From contig NZ_CP041730.1 of the NCBI RefSeq assembly GCF_007431345.1, forward strand, positions 310,001 to 374,000: a stretch of 64,000 bases of DNA. The letters are read 5' to 3'. Positions 38,774 to 47,724 of this stretch are shown piece by piece; position 1 is the stretch's first letter, and each line of letters opens with the position of its first letter. The notes under the pieces are model-generated. The model was not told the origin of the DNA. It worked only from the letters and a program-made list of their open reading frames with translations, and ran no database searches. A program made the translations under genes and the position numbers. This DNA is from Chitinimonas arctica (GTDB lineage Bacteria; Pseudomonadota; Gammaproteobacteria; Burkholderiales; Chitinimonadaceae).

Positions 38774-40279
38774 ATGTCCGAGCAGCAAGCCCCCACCCCC
38801 CAAGACGAAAACCAGCTGATTGCCGAGCGGCGCGCCAAACTGGCGGAACTGCGCAAACTCGGACCGGCCTTCCCGAACGACTTCGAGCGCAAGCACCTGG
38901 CCGCCGGCCTGCACGCCGCCCATGCCGAAAGCGAAAAGGAAGCCCTGGAAGCCGGCAAGATCGAAGTGTCGGTTGCCGGCCGCATGATGCTGAAACGGGT
39001 GATGGGCAAGGCCGCGTTCGCCACCATCCAGGACGGCTCCGGCCGCATCCAGCTGTTCGTCTCGCTGGACAAGGTCGGCGAAGCCACCCTGGCCGGCTTC
39101 AAGACCTGGGATCTGGGCGATATCGTCGGGGCCAAGGGCACCATGATGAAGACCAAGACCGGCGAGCTGAGCGTGCAGGTCAGCGAAGTGCGCCTGCTGG
39201 CCAAGTCGCTGCGTCCGCTGCCGGAGAAGTTCCACGGCATGACCGACCAGGAACAGAAATACCGCCAGCGCTATCTTGATCTGATCACCAGCGACCAGAG
39301 CCGCGATACCTTTATCAAGCGCTCCAAGGTGGTCCAGAAGATCCGCGACGTGATGGTGGGCGAAGGCTATCTGGAAGTGGAAACGCCGATGATGCACCCC
39401 ATCCCGGGCGGCGCGGCGGCCAAGCCTTTCACCACCCACCACAATGCCCTGGATATGCCGCTCTACCTGCGCATCGCGCCGGAGCTGTATCTGAAGCGCC
39501 TGGTGGTGGGCGGCATGGAGCGGGTTTTCGAGATCAATCGTAATTTCCGCAATGAGGGGATGAGCACGCGCCACAACCCCGAATTCACCATGATGGAATT
39601 TTACGAGGCCTATTGCGACTATCGCCGCATGATGAGCCTGACCGAGGAAGTCATCCGCGAATCCGCCCGCGCCATCCACGGCCATGCCGTGCTGGAGTAC
39701 CAGGGCAAGCTGGTCGATCTGTCCAAGCCCTTCGCCCGGCTGACCGTGGTGCAGGCCATCATGCAATACAACCCGCACTACACCGAAGCGCAGCTCAACG
39801 ACCGGACCTGGCTGAAGACCGAGATCGAACGCCTGGGCGGCAAGCATTTTGCCACCAGTGGTGTCGCCGGCCTGCAGTTCAGCCTGTTCGAGGAAACCAC
39901 CGAAACCCAGCTGTGGGACCCGACCTATATCATCGACTATCCGGTGGAAATCTCGCCGCTGGCCCGTGGTTCGGACAGCCGCCCCGGCATTACCGAACGG
40001 TTCGAACTGTTCGTGGTCGGCCGCGAACTGGCCAACGGCTTTTCCGAACTGAACGATCCGGAAGACCAGGCCGAGCGCTTCCTCGACCAGGTGCGCCAGA
40101 AGGATGCCGGCGACGATGAAGCCATGCACTATGACGCCGATTATGTCCGCGCCCTGGAATACGGCATGCCGCCCGCCGGCGGTTGCGGCCTGGGCATCGA
40201 CCGGCTGGTGATGCTGCTGACCGATTCCGCTTCGATCCGCGATGTGATCCTGTTCCCGCAGATGCGCCGGGAAGACTAA
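38774..40279 (+). CDS. lysS: Lysyl-tRNA synthetase, class II
   Basis: Charges tRNA-Lys. 501 aa. N-terminal OB-fold anticodon-binding domain (about 60-165) with VAGRMMLKRVMGKAAFATIQD; catalytic class II domain with motif 2 (FRNEGMSTRHNPEFTMMEFYEAY) and motif 3 (GCGLGIDRLVMLLT). Full length for the bacterial class II family. Follows prfB by 113 nt, as in many proteobacteria. The Shine-Dalgarno before ATG 38774 is weak. Confidence 0.96.
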   Translation: MSEQQAPTPQDENQLIAERRAKLAELRKLGPAFPNDFERKHLAAGLHAAHAESEKEALEAGKIEVSVAGRMMLKRVMGKAAFATIQDGSGRIQLFVSLDKVGEATLAGFKTWDLGDIVGAKGTMMKTKTGELSVQVSEVRLLAKSLRPLPEKFHGMTDQEQKYRQRYLDLITSDQSRDTFIKRSKVVQKIRDVMVGEGYLEVETPMMHPIPGGAAAKPFTTHHNALDMPLYLRIAPELYLKRLVVGGMERVFEINRNFRNEGMSTRHNPEFTMMEFYEAYCDYRRMMSLTEEVIRESARAIHGHAVLEYQGKLVDLSKPFARLTVVQAIMQYNPHYTEAQLNDRTWLKTEIERLGGKHFATSGVAGLQFSLFEETTETQLWDPTYIIDYPVEISPLARGSDSRPGITERFELFVVGRELANGFSELNDPEDQAERFLDQVRQKDAGDDEAMHYDADYVRALEYGMPPAGGCGLGIDRLVMLLTDSASIRDVILFPQMRRED

Positions 40280-40441
40280 GGGCAGCAGGAAGGGGCGCGG
40301 CATGGTCCACTCCCCTTCGCTTGCCTGGTCGCAGGCACGACGCCGTAAATATTCCCCCGGTTCGAAGCATCGATCCCTCCGGCAGCCGCGCTGCCGCGTG
40401 GGTATGATGTTGCGTTACTTGGCAACCGGGCTTGTGCATCC

Positions 40442-41542
40442 ATGCTTTACCGCAGTAAGAAAACCCATCCCCTGCTCACCCTCTCGGCCCTGTTCTGGCT
40501 GGGCGTGGGCCCTTACGCTTCGGCCGAATCCGTCAAGGCCGCCATTGCCCGCACCGAGCAGAAAATCATCAGCGGCCAAGTGGATGTCGCCAACGATATC
40601 GCCCCGCTGCTGCAGCGCCTGAGTGCGACCGATAGTGATAGCGAGGCGGAAAAGCTGATTATCGCCATCGCCGATATCGGCGACAGCGAAGGCAACTCGC
40701 CCGCCGCCGTAAAGGTGTATCTGCACGAAAAGGCGCCTCCCGTCCTGCTGGAACTGGTCAAATCGCGACGAAACAAGGATGTGCGTAGCGAGGCCATGAT
40801 CAGGCTAAGGACACTGAATGCCGACCGCGAGATCATTCGGCAAGCCAAGGAAGCCGGCGAGGCAGATACTGGCCCGGATAAGGGCTGGATGCACGGCCGG
40901 GCCGGTATGTTGCGAACCTGGCTGGAAGGTGACGGCTCGAACCACACCGACCCGCGCAAGCTGCATCCCAAGGATGCGCAAAGCGAGCACGCCGGATTGA
41001 GCTATCTGCGCGAGCATGGATTGAATGCATCGGTCCATAACCTGATCAACGCAGCGCACCAAGCAAACGTCCCCGCGCTCCAGGCCCTGCTACAGGTGGG
41101 TTTCGACCCGAATAGCGGGATCGGCTCCAGCCGCGCGCCCCTGGAGGAGCTGTTCGTGGGCTGCAGCGCGGATGCGCCGGACGATACAAGTAAAAGCGCC
41201 CAGCGACTCGAAGGCTTGGCCTTGCTGCTCGCCCACGGCGCCGATGCCAAATTCATCGACCCACAGGGCAATACCTTGCTGCACAGCGTCGCCCAGTTCT
41301 GCGTGATGCCGGCGGAGATCAAGGCCTTGCTGGCGGCAGGCACGCCCTTGGCCCACAAGAACAAACAAGACTTCAGCGCGCTGGATATCGCTTTGACATC
41401 GGGTCGCTGGCCCGTCGCCAGAACCCTTATCGATGCCGGCGCACGCACGTCGAAGAAGCGCATCGGCGAAATCTTTTTCGAACCACCCACCGATCCGGAG
41501 ATCGTCAACTTGCTCCGCGATGCCGTATCCAAGAAAAAATAG
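40442..41542 (+). CDS. Exported ankyrin-repeat protein
   Basis: 366 aa with an N-terminal signal sequence: basic start, hydrophobic core LLTLSALFWLGV, predicted cleavage after ASA near residue 28. Residues about 30-170 are helical and unassigned. The C-terminal half has ankyrin-type repeats around HQANVPALQALLQVGFDPN, LLLAHGADAKFIDPQGNTLLH and AAGTPLAHKNKQDFSALDIAL. No Shine-Dalgarno of note. It is ten nt before another exported ankyrin-type gene, so the two form an operon. Periplasmic ankyrin proteins such as AnkB of Pseudomonas support stress enzymes; the role here is unknown. Confidence 0.8.
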   Translation: MLYRSKKTHPLLTLSALFWLGVGPYASAESVKAAIARTEQKIISGQVDVANDIAPLLQRLSATDSDSEAEKLIIAIADIGDSEGNSPAAVKVYLHEKAPPVLLELVKSRRNKDVRSEAMIRLRTLNADREIIRQAKEAGEADTGPDKGWMHGRAGMLRTWLEGDGSNHTDPRKLHPKDAQSEHAGLSYLREHGLNASVHNLINAAHQANVPALQALLQVGFDPNSGIGSSRAPLEELFVGCSADAPDDTSKSAQRLEGLALLLAHGADAKFIDPQGNTLLHSVAQFCVMPAEIKALLAAGTPLAHKNKQDFSALDIALTSGRWPVARTLIDAGARTSKKRIGEIFFEPPTDPEIVNLLRDAVSKKK

Positions 41543-41552
41543 GCCCCGACTC

Positions 41553-42206
41553 ATGCTCAAATCCAAGTATTCCGCCCGGTCCCTGCTGGCCTGCCTGCTG
41601 CTTTCCCTGCCCTTGTCCGCCCTGGCGGACAATGCCGCCGTCGATTTGCAAGCGCCGAAGATGAGCAAGGAACAAGCCGAGAAATTCCTCGACGACAAAG
41701 GCCTGAGTGTCGCCCCCGATAACCTGCCCTCGCTACTGATGAACGCGCATGTCGAAGAAGTGGTCGCGATGCTGGAAATGGGGATCGATCCCAACGGCAA
41801 GATCCTGAATATGCCGCAAACTTCGATCGAGTTCGCCGCCATGGCCTGCCAGGACAAGTCGGTGGAAACCCGCCGTGTCGTCCAGGTCATGGATGCCCTG
41901 CTCAGCCACGGCGCCAACCCCAACCAGCCCGGCATGCAAGGCCTGGGACCCATGCTGACGGCCGCGCAGCAGTGCCCCGGCATGGTGGTGGAGCGGTTGG
42001 TCAAAGGCGGCGGCGATATCAATAGCCGAAGCTACCAGGGCTTCACTCCCCTATCGATGGCCCTGGCCGTCAAGAACTACGATGCCGCCGAAACCCTGGT
42101 GCGGCTGGGTGCCCGCCTCAAGCCGGAAACAGGCAAGAAGTTCCTGGAAGGTACGGAAGTCGAAGCGCGCATGAAGAGCATCGTCGGCAAGGCGATCGGC
42201 AAGTAA
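41553..42206 (+). CDS. Exported ankyrin-repeat protein, smaller partner
   Basis: 217 aa. Signal peptide with basic residues, LLACLLLSLPLSALA core and an ALA-type cleavage site near residue 26. The rest is compatible with three or four ankyrin repeats (VEEVVAMLEMGIDPNG, VVQVMDALLSHGANPN, YQGFTPLSMALAVKNYDAAETLVRLGA). ATG 41553 follows the upstream stop by 10 nt. It is probably coexpressed with the 366-aa ankyrin protein. Long perfect inverted repeat right after the stop. Substrate or partner unknown. Confidence 0.82.
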   Translation: MLKSKYSARSLLACLLLSLPLSALADNAAVDLQAPKMSKEQAEKFLDDKGLSVAPDNLPSLLMNAHVEEVVAMLEMGIDPNGKILNMPQTSIEFAAMACQDKSVETRRVVQVMDALLSHGANPNQPGMQGLGPMLTAAQQCPGMVVERLVKGGGDINSRSYQGFTPLSMALAVKNYDAAETLVRLGARLKPETGKKFLEGTEVEARMKSIVGKAIGK

Positions 42207-42539
42207 GGCCTGCCGCGCAATCCAGCGTTCGTCGGTGTGCCGATGAAACGCGCTGGATTGCGCCGATTGTGTCAGTAAAATATTTCAGATATTCCCTATA
42301 CCCGGCTCGCTTAATATTATCTAGGGCTAATGGATCTAGTGTATTTTTTCGCCCTTTGTCCACTATTACCCTTTTATTGAATAATTAAAAAGCAAATAAC
42401 AGAACACGCATTTTTATAGTACGTCAGCATATTGCGAAGCCACCGCGCTTATGCAACAATCCGCTCGATGCGCTTGGCATAACCCGCCCGCCAGACTCAC
42501 ATACCGCCATTTATCTGCATTTTCCATTGGAAAGATTCC
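42207..42539. other. 333-nt gap before the PEP-CTERM gene
   Basis: Holds a long inverted repeat (next entry) followed by a noticeably AT-rich stretch (about 42265-42420). No gene or RNA gene is recognised. The AT-rich part probably contains the promoter of the PEP-CTERM gene, but I cannot pick -35/-10 elements with confidence. Confidence 0.4.
42215..42263. terminator. Long perfect hairpin after the ankyrin operon
   Basis: 13-bp stem GCGCAATCCAGCG (42215-42227) with CGCTGGATTGCGC (42251-42263). Inside the loop TCGG/CCGA can form a second small stem. No U-run follows, so it is either a non-canonical terminator or a 3'-protecting structure. Confidence 0.55.
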
Positions 42540-43148
42540 ATGAACCTCGTCAAAAGCCTGGTGGCTTCCTGCATCCTGTTCGGCAGCGCGCTGAATGCCG
42601 CCGCCCTGACCCTGCCCGCCCCCGAACCAGTCAATCTGGCAGCCGGCGCTGTTGCCGGTAGTGGCCTGCTATTGGACAATTTCGATACGATTCCAAATAT
42701 TACCAATGGCGATATCGCCTACGAAGTAAATCGTTATTCGCTCGGCAATCAACTGAGCGGCAACTACCTGCTGTCGCTGACAACCTCGCTCAGCGGCTGG
42801 AATAGCACTTCCGGCCCCACGATGGGCCTGCTGCTGACGACCGACCGCAATGACGGCCTCTACAACTCGCGCAGTTACTTCGACGGTTCCTTGACCGGCC
42901 TGGTCAAGGGCAGCGAAACCAGCCTGGGCGAGCAGACCTCGTTCAGCTTCAATGCCACCCCCGGCGTCGAATACTTCGCCATCGTCGGCGGCATCGTCTG
43001 GCCAGGCCAGGGCGCCGGTACGGCCAACTACCAGCTGTCCTTCAACACAGCGCCCGTGCCGGAACCGGAAACCTACGCCATGCTACTGGCCGGCCTGGGC
43101 ATCGTTGCCACGGTCCTCCGCCGCCGCAGGTATAGCCAGCACTACTGA
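42540..43148 (+). CDS. PEP-CTERM sorting-domain protein
   Basis: 202 aa. N-terminal signal peptide (LVASCILFGSALNAAA), a beta-rich middle and a C-terminal PEP-CTERM signal: VPEPETY, a hydrophobic helix (AMLLAGLGIVATVL) and an Arg cluster. Such proteins are recognised by exosortase (EpsH/XrtA) and handed to the envelope or exopolysaccharide matrix; no exosortase gene is in the window. Monocistronic, ended by the hairpin at 43216. Exact function unknown, as usual for this class. Confidence 0.9.
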   Translation: MNLVKSLVASCILFGSALNAAALTLPAPEPVNLAAGAVAGSGLLLDNFDTIPNITNGDIAYEVNRYSLGNQLSGNYLLSLTTSLSGWNSTSGPTMGLLLTTDRNDGLYNSRSYFDGSLTGLVKGSETSLGEQTSFSFNATPGVEYFAIVGGIVWPGQGAGTANYQLSFNTAPVPEPETYAMLLAGLGIVATVLRRRRYSQHY

Positions 43149-43215
43149 CACGCTACCGTGCATACCCCGGGTTTCTCCCATATCGGCTATGCTCGGCACT
43201 AGCGTAACCAGTTCC

Positions 43216-43239
43216 AAAGCGCGGGAAACCGCGCTTTTT
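43216..43239 (+). terminator. Rho-independent terminator immediately before mnmC
   Basis: AAAGCGCGG (43216-43224), GAAA tetraloop, CCGCGCTTT (43229-43237), T-run to 43239. A canonical terminator with a GNRA loop, ending only 8 nt before the mnmC ATG. Confidence 0.85.
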
Positions 43240-43247
43240 CTATTGCC

Positions 43248-45107
43248 ATGCCCGATATCGCCGTCCCCACCGTCCCATTCGATTGCCCAGGCACTACTCC
43301 GCCTTGGGCCGCCATGGCGATGGCCCGCGACCAAGCCATCAGGCAGACCCGGGATATCTGGCTGAGCGGCAACGATCTGCCGGCACGCTGGCAGGGCAAG
43401 GCCCATTTCTCGATATGCGAAACCGGCTTCGGCGCGGGTTGGCGCTTCCTTACCACCTGGGCCGCCTGGCGCAACGATCCCGATAGTAGCAAGCGCCTGC
43501 ACTTCATCAGTTGCGAAGCCCAGCCCTACTCCTCGACCGATCTTGCCGCCATCCACGCCCAATTGTTGCGGCAGGACACGGAATTGGCCGCACTGGCCGC
43601 CGAACTGCTCGCACAATGGCCCTTGCCCGTCAGCGGGTTTCATCGGTTGGAACTGGATCGGGGGCGGGTCATCCTCACCCTGCTGCTGGGCGAACCGCGT
43701 GTCTGGCTGCAAAAATTGCTGGGCCGGCTAAACGCCTTCTTCCTCGACTCAGGCGCTTTCGAGCAAGGCCTGCTCAAACAGTTCACTCGACTGGCCGCCA
43801 ATGATGCCACCCTGGCCAGCCCGGACGACGGGACCATCGGATTGGAAAGCATCTCGGCGGCTGGTTTTATCGGTGAAGCCAGGCAGGGCAGATTGATCGG
43901 CCGCTTTCGCGGTCGACGCGAGCAAGCGACAGCGCCGAGCGAACGTCACGCCATCGTGCTCGGCGCAGGCTTGGCGGGCAGCGCGGTGGCGGAACGGCTG
44001 GCGCGGCGTGGCTGGCGCATCACCTTGCTGGAGCGCCACGCCAGCCCGGCGCAAGGCGCTTCCGGCAATCATGCCGGCGTCTATCGGCCGGTGATTTCCA
44101 GCGACGACAATCTACAAGCGCGCCTTGCCCGGGCCTGCTTCCTGTATGGGCAGCGGCGCATGGCCAGCCTGCCCGGCCTGCTCTGGCGACGCTGCGGTAC
44201 CTTGCAACTGGCGCGTGACGAAGCCGAAGCAGCGCGCTTCGAGCTAGGCGCACGCCAAGCTATCTTCCCTCCCGCTTACCTGGAATTCGTTGACCGCGAC
44301 CGCGCCAGCCGGTTGGCGGGCCAGACCGTCGCCACTTCCGGCATCTTCTTCCCCCAAGGCGCCGTCATCCATCCTCCCAGTCTGGTCGATGCCCAGCTGT
44401 CCGCAGGCGGAAGCGCCGTATATAGCCATTTTGGCGTGGAGGTAGACCGCCTGGCCCACACGGACGGGGCTTGGCAGGCGCTGGCCTCGGACGGCAGCGT
44501 ATTGGGCCAGGCGCCCGTGCTGATCCTGGCCAATGCCGCCGACGCGGCGCGATTCGCACCCGAACTGGGCCTAAGCAGCGAATCGCGCTATGTCAGCTAC
44601 CTGCCGCAGCACACCGCCCCGGCCATCGCCACCGTGATCTGCCGAGGCGCCTACCTGACGCCTGCGCTAGCCGGGCTGGCCTGTCTAGGCTCGTCCGCCT
44701 GTTCAAGCGAGGCAGAAGAAACCACCGCACAAACCGCCAACCGGGGCCTGCTCGGACAGATGCTGCCCGACAGCACCCTTCCCACGGGCGACTGCGCGCC
44801 TGCCGGCCGGCGCTGTAGCCGACCCAACACCATCGATCGCATGCCCCTGGCCGGCCCCCTCGCCGATACCCGCCAGTTTCAACCCAAACATGCCGGCAGC
44901 CTGCATTTGGCGCCACGCCGGAACGGCCTCTATATATTGGGCGGCTTTGGCGCCCGTGGCCTGGTCTGGAGCGGCCTGATGGCCGAGCTGCTGGCCAGCC
45001 AGATCGAAGGCGAACCGCTGCCGGTCGAGCGCGAACTGGTCCTGGCCGTCGATCCGGCCCGGTTTCTGTCCCGACATGGGCTGGGACAGGGGCATGAGCC
45101 CGAATAA
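43248..45107 (+). CDS. mnmC: MnmC-type bifunctional tRNA wobble-uridine modification enzyme (possibly degenerate methyltransferase half)
   Basis: In E. coli MnmC the C-terminal FAD domain removes the carboxymethyl group of cmnm5s2U34 and the N-terminal SAM domain methylates the product. Here 619 aa: the FAD domain (about 235-600) has GAGLAGSAVAERLARRGWRI and the late GGFGARGLVWSGLMAELLASQ block. The N-terminal domain keeps ETGFGAGWRFL, but where the family has FLDGFAPAKNPxMW it has FLDSGAFEQGLLKQF, with the PAKNP segment gone. The methyltransferase may therefore be impaired. There is no visible Shine-Dalgarno, and a terminator lies directly upstream of ATG 43248, so the true start or its promoter is uncertain. 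Confidence 0.85.
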   Translation: MPDIAVPTVPFDCPGTTPPWAAMAMARDQAIRQTRDIWLSGNDLPARWQGKAHFSICETGFGAGWRFLTTWAAWRNDPDSSKRLHFISCEAQPYSSTDLAAIHAQLLRQDTELAALAAELLAQWPLPVSGFHRLELDRGRVILTLLLGEPRVWLQKLLGRLNAFFLDSGAFEQGLLKQFTRLAANDATLASPDDGTIGLESISAAGFIGEARQGRLIGRFRGRREQATAPSERHAIVLGAGLAGSAVAERLARRGWRITLLERHASPAQGASGNHAGVYRPVISSDDNLQARLARACFLYGQRRMASLPGLLWRRCGTLQLARDEAEAARFELGARQAIFPPAYLEFVDRDRASRLAGQTVATSGIFFPQGAVIHPPSLVDAQLSAGGSAVYSHFGVEVDRLAHTDGAWQALASDGSVLGQAPVLILANAADAARFAPELGLSSESRYVSYLPQHTAPAIATVICRGAYLTPALAGLACLGSSACSSEAEETTAQTANRGLLGQMLPDSTLPTGDCAPAGRRCSRPNTIDRMPLAGPLADTRQFQPKHAGSLHLAPRRNGLYILGGFGARGLVWSGLMAELLASQIEGEPLPVERELVLAVDPARFLSRHGLGQGHEPE

Positions 45108-45169
45108 GGGCCGGCCCAGCCCTGGATTCGCGGCATTCACGCCATCCGGCGCGCCAAGCCGAGTGCAAA

Positions 45170-45193
45170 TTCGGAAGTCTTCACCGCTTTGCG
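45170..45193 (+). promoter_or_regulatory. One-mismatch hrpII-type box upstream of the AT-rich operon
   Basis: TTCG (45170-45173), 16 nt, TGCG (45190-45193): the spacing of the perfect boxes at 1374 and 2456, with one base off in the right half. It is 80 nt before ATG 45273. Such four-plus-four patterns occur by chance, so support is low. Confidence 0.25.
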
Positions 45194-45272
45194 GTAGCAC
45201 GGCGCGAAATTGAGCGTTTAATTGCGTCATGATTAATTAGAACCCAGACATATTACGGTGCAGGAGTCCACC

Positions 45273-46826
45273 ATGGGTAATTGGTTTAGCTTTCTTCGTC
45301 CTGCTACGGCGCAAATCAATGCCCCTGATAAACCTTTGCCTTCGGCCCCATCCACCTCGTCCGATGTAAACACCCAGACCCGGAATTTCTGGCTATTTAC
45401 CACCTGGACAACTATTTCACTCGCCAGCCTCGGCCTCAAGGTCACCTCGCAAATCGTGGGTGCAGCTACCCCGGTGACTGACGTTGAGGTCGGCCCGAAA
45501 GGCGGCGGTGGCATATGCTCGCTGATCGAGGTTGTTTTCTGCTTGAAGAGCGCTCGCGAATATTACAATGAAGGCAAGGAAATCGCCGAACAGAAGGTGC
45601 TCCTCAGCAAAGGAGCAGAGGCGTTCAAGGAATCCATAGACAGAACCAAGGCCAAATCAAAGTCAATAGAATTGACGCCTAATCAAAAATTCGAAAGGGC
45701 CAAAAATGCATCGCTCTTTGTGAAACTCGGCAATTTGGAAAGAAAGGAAAAAAAGCACCGCGAAAAGAGAATGTCCACCTTGTTCTCATTTTTCAGGGAT
45801 GGCCCACTGGTGCAGATGGGCAGCACTGGGGTGCGCGGTGCCTCGATGGCGAAAACGATAGGCGACATTGCCGGCACAACCGTACAGGTTTCCGCGCCGG
45901 CAGCAGGTATTGCCGCCTCCATCTTTGGCATCATCAGCAGCCTGTTTCAAATCGCGCAGGGCATTCATGAGTATCGCCAAAACTCGAAAGACCTGAAGGA
46001 AGTTGGTGAAATAAGCGAACAGCTGAATACCAGCCTGAACGACCTCAAATTCGCCAATTTCGATAAATTCAGATCAGCCAATGAATCAAACGAAGTCACA
46101 AAGCTCGCCGCAAATATACGTGAATTAAAACAGAACCCCGCCACCAAGGTCGAGGCCGAGCATCTCGAAGCATTATATGGCCACGTAATGAACCGCGTAG
46201 ATGAGAATCACGATAAAGCGAACAAGGCGCTGGGGAAACTAAAATACCAATCCAAACTCCGTGTCATATTAGGCACTTCCACATTTTTGCTCGCCGCCGT
46301 TGGCTTGGGATTGACCATATCGGGCGTAGGGCTTGCGATAGGCGTGCCCACTCTGGCATCCGTCGGAGCGGCGATCGGACTCGCATGGCTGGCACGCACC
46401 GCACGGAATGCATGGATCGCTCGTCGAAAATTGAACGCGGCGGATAATTTGAAGCAAAATCAGCTAGGGGAAATCAAAGCGCTGCCTTACATGTCTTTGG
46501 CTGACTTGGAAATATTGCAATCGAAAGATAAAAATCCCTATGTGACCGTTGAAATGCTGATACGGCATTTGCAAGCAGGCAAGACAGATGCCTCGGGAAA
46601 CATATCCACAGCCGGATTAAAGGCAAGAAGAATGGCCGCAGGACGTGCGTTAGAAACTGCGGGAATGCCAGCCGAAACGGTAAAGGCCTTGAAGCAGATG
46701 CTCGCGGTCGACGGCCAAAATTTACAGAATTATCGCGATACAGTATTTAAAGAAATTGAGAATTTTGTAATAGGCGACGCTGGAAGAGTGTTATTTAAAT
46801 TAAATACAGATAGTGCCATTGTTTAA
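45273..46826 (+). CDS. Unknown AT-rich operon protein 1: hydrophobic/helical, N-myristoylation-type start
   Basis: 517 aa, no family recognised. It starts MGNWFSF, which fits the eukaryotic N-myristoylation pattern (Gly2, permitted residue 3, Ser6, non-Pro 7). A Ser/Pro/Thr-rich stretch follows to about residue 38, then hydrophobic segments near 43-60 and 200-225 and a glycine-rich hairpin of two helices near 330-370 (GTSTFLLAAVGLGLTISGVG). Coiled-coil regions lie at about 95-160 and 225-325. ATG 45273 has AGGAG 6 nt upstream; a GTG at 45258 is less likely. It is AT-richer than mnmC and in an operon with 46840 (13-nt gap). The layout resembles pore-forming translocators or effectors, but that is inference. 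Confidence 0.72.
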   Translation: MGNWFSFLRPATAQINAPDKPLPSAPSTSSDVNTQTRNFWLFTTWTTISLASLGLKVTSQIVGAATPVTDVEVGPKGGGGICSLIEVVFCLKSAREYYNEGKEIAEQKVLLSKGAEAFKESIDRTKAKSKSIELTPNQKFERAKNASLFVKLGNLERKEKKHREKRMSTLFSFFRDGPLVQMGSTGVRGASMAKTIGDIAGTTVQVSAPAAGIAASIFGIISSLFQIAQGIHEYRQNSKDLKEVGEISEQLNTSLNDLKFANFDKFRSANESNEVTKLAANIRELKQNPATKVEAEHLEALYGHVMNRVDENHDKANKALGKLKYQSKLRVILGTSTFLLAAVGLGLTISGVGLAIGVPTLASVGAAIGLAWLARTARNAWIARRKLNAADNLKQNQLGEIKALPYMSLADLEILQSKDKNPYVTVEMLIRHLQAGKTDASGNISTAGLKARRMAAGRALETAGMPAETVKALKQMLAVDGQNLQNYRDTVFKEIENFVIGDAGRVLFKLNTDSAIV

Positions 46827-46839
46827 CAGGAGTTGTATC

Positions 46840-47724
46840 ATGCTTAGCAGTCTTACCACAATGCATTTCATCCATACGGCATCACAATGCGGTATCGATT
46901 CGTCAAATCTTGCCAGCGAGGACGGCAGGTCGCTTTGTGAATTACCACATTTAAATTTAAATGAACTCCCCGCGCTATCGCAGAAGCTAAAGTTACTTCC
47001 ACACTTTGGAAAATCGCTCGAAACACTTGACAAATATATCGGCAACATAAGGCGCATTAACCACAAATCGAACAAGCAATTGAACCTACTTTTCGAATTG
47101 CTGCTTACGCTGCCTTTCGATCCTGGCAATGGGCCCAAACATTTTGGCAAGGATTTGGTGCATCTCGGATTATTCGACGAAGTCACTTACAACGCCTGCT
47201 CCGTTCCTCTCTTGGAAATTCTTTGCCAACCCGATATTTTACTTTATGCATTTGAACGCTCCAATAAGCTTCGGACAGTTGACGACTTCAGCAAACATTG
47301 GGTGAAATATGATAGCGAAAATTATCGTAAAGCCTACAGTTTGGGTAAAGATGCCTACAACCTTGCCCTGAAGTACACAGAACTGGACCATGTCCTTTTA
47401 CATTTTTCCGATCGAATTGCGGAAAAAGGTTTTATAACGTTACGCCTGGCTCAACGAAACAAGGAAAATATAATTTCCAAGAAGCTATTTAAAGACCCTA
47501 ACCCCAGCCCGGACGGCGAACCCAGCTATGACTTCAGCCCCAGGCAAGTTAAAAATTACCCGAAGCTTTTAGGGTCTTCCTTTGAAAGATTTATGTCAAA
47601 AGAACAACTAAAAATCGCCAGGATCGAGAAAAAATCTCCCTGGAAGGAAAAATACATGACCAATGGCGCTTTTTACCAACTCGCATTCAAGAAGCATAGC
47701 TACCGCCCCTGCACAATCATTTAA
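46840..47724 (+). CDS. Unknown AT-rich operon protein 2, ends in CaaX-type CTII
   Basis: 294 aa, not recognised. Mostly helical and Leu/Lys-rich, soluble, without signal peptide or membrane segment. The last four residues are Cys-Thr-Ile-Ile, a CaaX-type prenylation signal, after a basic patch (AFKKHSYRP). AGGAG sits 7 nt before ATG 46840. It is expressed with the preceding gene and ended by the strong terminator at 47840. Bacteria lack protein prenyltransferases, so if the box is functional it would act in a eukaryotic host. It could also be coincidence; the basic neighbourhood and the partner's myristoylation-like start make it worth testing. Confidence 0.7.
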   Translation: MLSSLTTMHFIHTASQCGIDSSNLASEDGRSLCELPHLNLNELPALSQKLKLLPHFGKSLETLDKYIGNIRRINHKSNKQLNLLFELLLTLPFDPGNGPKHFGKDLVHLGLFDEVTYNACSVPLLEILCQPDILLYAFERSNKLRTVDDFSKHWVKYDSENYRKAYSLGKDAYNLALKYTELDHVLLHFSDRIAEKGFITLRLAQRNKENIISKKLFKDPNPSPDGEPSYDFSPRQVKNYPKLLGSSFERFMSKEQLKIARIEKKSPWKEKYMTNGAFYQLAFKKHSYRPCTII

